From CAZPMC01 sp964587755 (GTDB lineage Bacteria > Bacillota > Clostridia > Acetivibrionales > DTU013), in NCBI GenBank assembly GCA_964587755.1, contig CAZPMC010000045.1, forward strand, positions 1 through 16,708: a stretch of 16,708 nucleotides of DNA. The letters are read 5' to 3'. Below are positions 14,334-16,708 of this stretch, piece after piece. The translations under genes and the position numbers were made by a program. The notes under the pieces were generated by a model. That model made no database searches. It was not told the origin of the DNA and saw only the letters and a program-made list of their open reading frames with translations. Each line of letters starts with the position of its first letter. Position 1 is the first letter of the stretch.

Positions 14334-16144
14334 TTATACAATTCTTTTAAACATTTTTTCCAGGTCATACTTTCTTATTTTAAATATTGCAGGTCGTCCA
14401 TGGGGACATGTATAGGGATTATCCAAGGCAGCAAGGCTGTCCAAAAGTGATTCTATCTCTCTTTCGTTCATCTTCCTGTTAGCTTTGACAGCAGATTTAC
14501 ACGCCATCATAAACAATGCCTTGTCTGTAACGGTACTTCTTTTGTCACTTCTTTCATTCATAACAAAATCAAGGATTTCCAAAAACATTTCCTTAATATT
14601 AATATCTTCCCTGCCTCCATAAGGTGCTGTTCTAAGAATAATAGAGTTGTTCCCGAAGCTTTCATATGAAAACCCCAGCTTTTCAAAGTAGTCAGCTTCA
14701 CTTATGGCAAACTGATAATCGCCTGCTGTCAGTTCAATATGGATAACACCAAGCAGAGTCTGGTGTATCGGGGTATTGTCTTTATAAGCTTGCTTTAAAG
14801 CTTCATAGCGGATTCTCTCATGGGCGGCATGCTGGTCTATCATAAAAAGTTCTTCTCCCCTTTCAAGGAGTATGTATGTGGAAAATGCCTGTCCCACAAT
14901 TCTTGTACCGTGCTTTAAGCTGGGGAACAAGTTCTGGTCTTCATTTTTGCTAAGAGCATCATTATTGCGCCGGTATTCTGAGGCTTCATGAGATTCTTCC
15001 CTATCCCCAGAATCTGCGGAATCAAAGTTTTTGAGTTCTTCTTTAGCAGAACTATCAAAGCCTTGCTGTGAAAAAAAAGGCTCCTTTTGCGGCTTATCGT
15101 AAAAATTGTATGTTATATTTTCTATTTTTTCATAGCCTGGAAGGGTTCTGATTGAGGATTGGGCTAAAAGAGCACTGCTTACACCATGATAAACGGCTGT
15201 GTAAATATCCTGCTCGCTTGAGAATTTTACCTCCATTTTTGAGGGATGGACATTAACATCAACCATTGCTGGATTTATATTTATATACAATACAGAAAAG
15301 GCATATTTATTTTTCATTAAAAATGTGGAATAAGCTGCATCAAGTGCAGATGTAATGGTCTTGCTCTTAACGTACCTTCTGTTTATATAGAAAGATTGGA
15401 ATCTTCTATTGGAGCGTGCAATCTGTGCTTTTCCAACAAAGCCTGAAATCGTAAGCTTTTCATCTAAAAAGCTTACTTCTATTATATTTTTTGCAGTTTC
15501 GGCTCCGTAAACGGAAAAGATAACACTTTTCAGGTCCCCGTTACCGGGAGTTTGAAGAATAGTTTGTCCGTTATTTATAAGCTTAAAGGAAATATTGGGG
15601 TATCCTAATGCAATCCTTCCTATTATATCAGCCACATTACTTGCTTCGGTTGAGTCCTTCTTTAAAAACTTGTACCTTGCAGGTGTATTGAAAAATAGCT
15701 CTCTGACCGTTATAACAGTACCAATAGGGGTTCCTGCAGGCTTAACATTCAATACTGTTCCGCCCATTATTTCGATTGAAACCCCTTTATTTGAATTCTT
15801 GCTTCTAGTAGACAGCTCCACCTTTGAAACAGCGGCTATACTTGCCAAAGCCTCTCCTCTAAAACCCATGGTCATTATTGATTCCAGATCGTCAGCATGT
15901 CGTATCTTGCTAGTAGCATGTCGTTCAAAGGCCATATGTACATCGTCCTCACTAATACCGCTGCCGTTGTCAACCACTCGTATAAAAGATTTTCCACCAT
16001 TTCGTATCTCACAGGTTATATTGGTCGCACCTGCATCAATGGAGTTTTCTACAAGCTCCTTAATGACTGAGGCCGGCCGTTCAATTACTTCACGGCTGCA
16101 ATCTTATTGGCGGTATTTTCATCAAGAATGATAATTTTACCCAT
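14334..16144 (-). pseudogene. mutL: DNA mismatch repair protein MutL, broken by a one-base deletion near the 5' end
   Basis: With one base restored the product is a 603-residue MutL. From the ATG at 16144 (AGGAAGGG eight bases upstream) the frame reads MGKIIILDENTANKIAA and then stops at VK-stop. In the other frame EVIERPASVIKELVENSIDAG and everything downstream is intact. Family conservation demands AAGEV, so one G of a GGT codon (codon 18, about 16092-16096) is missing. The in-frame remainder can start only at a GTG at 15977 (547 residues). It would lack the ATPase motif with the catalytic glutamate (E30) and Mg-binding asparagine (N34). Otherwise the gene looks functional: GFRGEAL, the endonuclease motif DQHAAHERIRYE (from about residue 437), ACKSAVKANRKM and CPHGRP are present. 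It lies four bases after mutS. Mutation and sequencing error cannot be separated here. Confidence 0.93.
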
Positions 16145-16148
16145 AATA

Positions 16149-16708
16149 TTAACCCTTCCTTGCCTTTTGCTGCAGCTTATACAATGCATTCATAGCATCT
16201 AAAGGTGTAATTTGGGATATATCTATATCCTTTAGCTCCTCAAGCACTGCTCTTCCCAGTTTATCTTCATTGTTATTAACAACAAACAGCTCTACCTGAC
16301 CTTCAAAAGGCAGGTTCCTTCTCTTGGCTTTGTGTTTACTTATATCTGCTGCCTCAAGCTCCTTTAAAATTTCCTTTGCTCTGTCAATGACAGGCTGGGG
16401 CACACCCGCAAGTCTGGCTACCTGTATTCCGTAACTGCCATCGGCGCCTCCTCTTATAATTTTCCTTAAGAAAATTATGTCCTCACCCTTTTCCTGGACA
16501 GATATGCAATAATTTTTTATTCCTGTCATTTTACCCTCAAGCTCTGTCAGCTCATGGTAATGGGTAGCAAATAGAGTTCTTGCGCCCACCTTTTCACTGT
16601 CTGATATGTATTCTATTACAGACCATGCAATGCTTAAGCCGTCGTATGTACTGGTACCCCTGCCTATTTCATCAAGTATTAAAAGACTCTTTTTTGTAGC
16701 GTTTTCAA
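16149..16708 (-). CDS. mutS: DNA mismatch repair protein MutS, C-terminal part (5' end beyond the window)
   Basis: About 186 codons are present and the frame continues past the right edge. LLILDEIGRGTSTYDGLSIAW is the Walker B/signature region of the MutS ABC-type ATPase. FATHYHELTELE carries the switch histidine. GGADGSYGIQVARLAGVP and VIDRAKEILKELE form the helix-turn-helix dimerisation region, followed by a short variable linker and a C-terminal tail (ITPLDAMNALYKLQQKARKG). MutS recognises mismatches and recruits MutL. Four bases separate its stop from the mutL ATG, and the mutL ribosome binding site lies within its last codons, so the two are translationally linked. No defect is seen in the visible part. 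Confidence 0.97.
   Translation of the reverse strand, partial: ENATKKSLLILDEIGRGTSTYDGLSIAWSVIEYISDSEKVGARTLFATHYHELTELEGKMTGIKNYCISVQEKGEDIIFLRKIIRGGADGSYGIQVARLAGVPQPVIDRAKEILKELEAADISKHKAKRRNLPFEGQVELFVVNNNEDKLGRAVLEELKDIDISQITPLDAMNALYKLQQKARKG

Noticed and set aside
15595..16131. A 178-codon + strand open frame opposite the 5' part of mutL
   Set aside because: The opposite strand has unmistakable MutL motifs; the + strand frame has no known motif or ribosome binding site.
1..16708. CRISPR array, tRNA/rRNA genes, insertion sequences or prophage genes
   Set aside because: No regularly spaced repeats, cloverleaf or rRNA-like sequences, transposase, integrase or phage proteins were recognised on either strand.

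Overview
The window looks like a core-genome segment of a low-GC, Gram-positive anaerobe of the Clostridia. The evidence is AT-rich spacers with consensus sigma-A promoters, strong AGGAGG-type ribosome binding sites, TTG/GTG starts, S-layer homology domains, a VanW/G5 surface protein, and lexA divergent from a small LysM gene of the YneA type. Gene content suggests a relative of the cellulolytic/S-layered clostridia, but genus is inference. No tRNA, rRNA, CRISPR array, insertion sequence or prophage gene is visible. The longest gene-free stretch is about 190 bases (8042-8230).

Layout. Positions 1-8041 are all leftward: nifS-like cysteine desulfurase and thiI (overlapping by 4 bases), a VanW-family protein, a DUF2225 protein, an AIR-synthase/HypE-like protein, then glyA from its own promoter and terminator, and rarA running off the left edge. 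From 8231 to 11831 two rightward genes form a surface module: an exported SLH-domain GH18-like glycosidase and a GT-C-type multi-spanning protein with C-terminal TPRs. At 11842-12945 lie the divergent SOS pair, a yneA-like LysM gene (leftward) and lexA (rightward), with three LexA boxes between them. From 13032 to the right edge a leftward operon reads mutS (partial), mutL, miaA, hfq, separated from convergent lexA by a bidirectional terminator.

How it works together. NifS would supply persulfide sulfur to ThiI for s4U in tRNA and/or thiamine. MiaA modifies tRNA A37 and Hfq acts in RNA regulation. MutS/MutL (mismatch repair), RarA (stalled forks) and LexA/YneA (damage response and division delay) form a genome-maintenance theme.

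The most notable observation is a one-base deletion in mutL at about 16092-16096. It destroys the conserved AAGEV segment and separates the start codon from the remaining 547 codons. Either the source is a mismatch-repair mutant or this is a sequencing/assembly error. I found no clearly new multi-gene system. The best leads are the SLH-GH18/GT-C pair, the HypE-like protein without the C-terminal cysteine, the REP-like palindrome in the rarA leader, and the three-box SOS control region.
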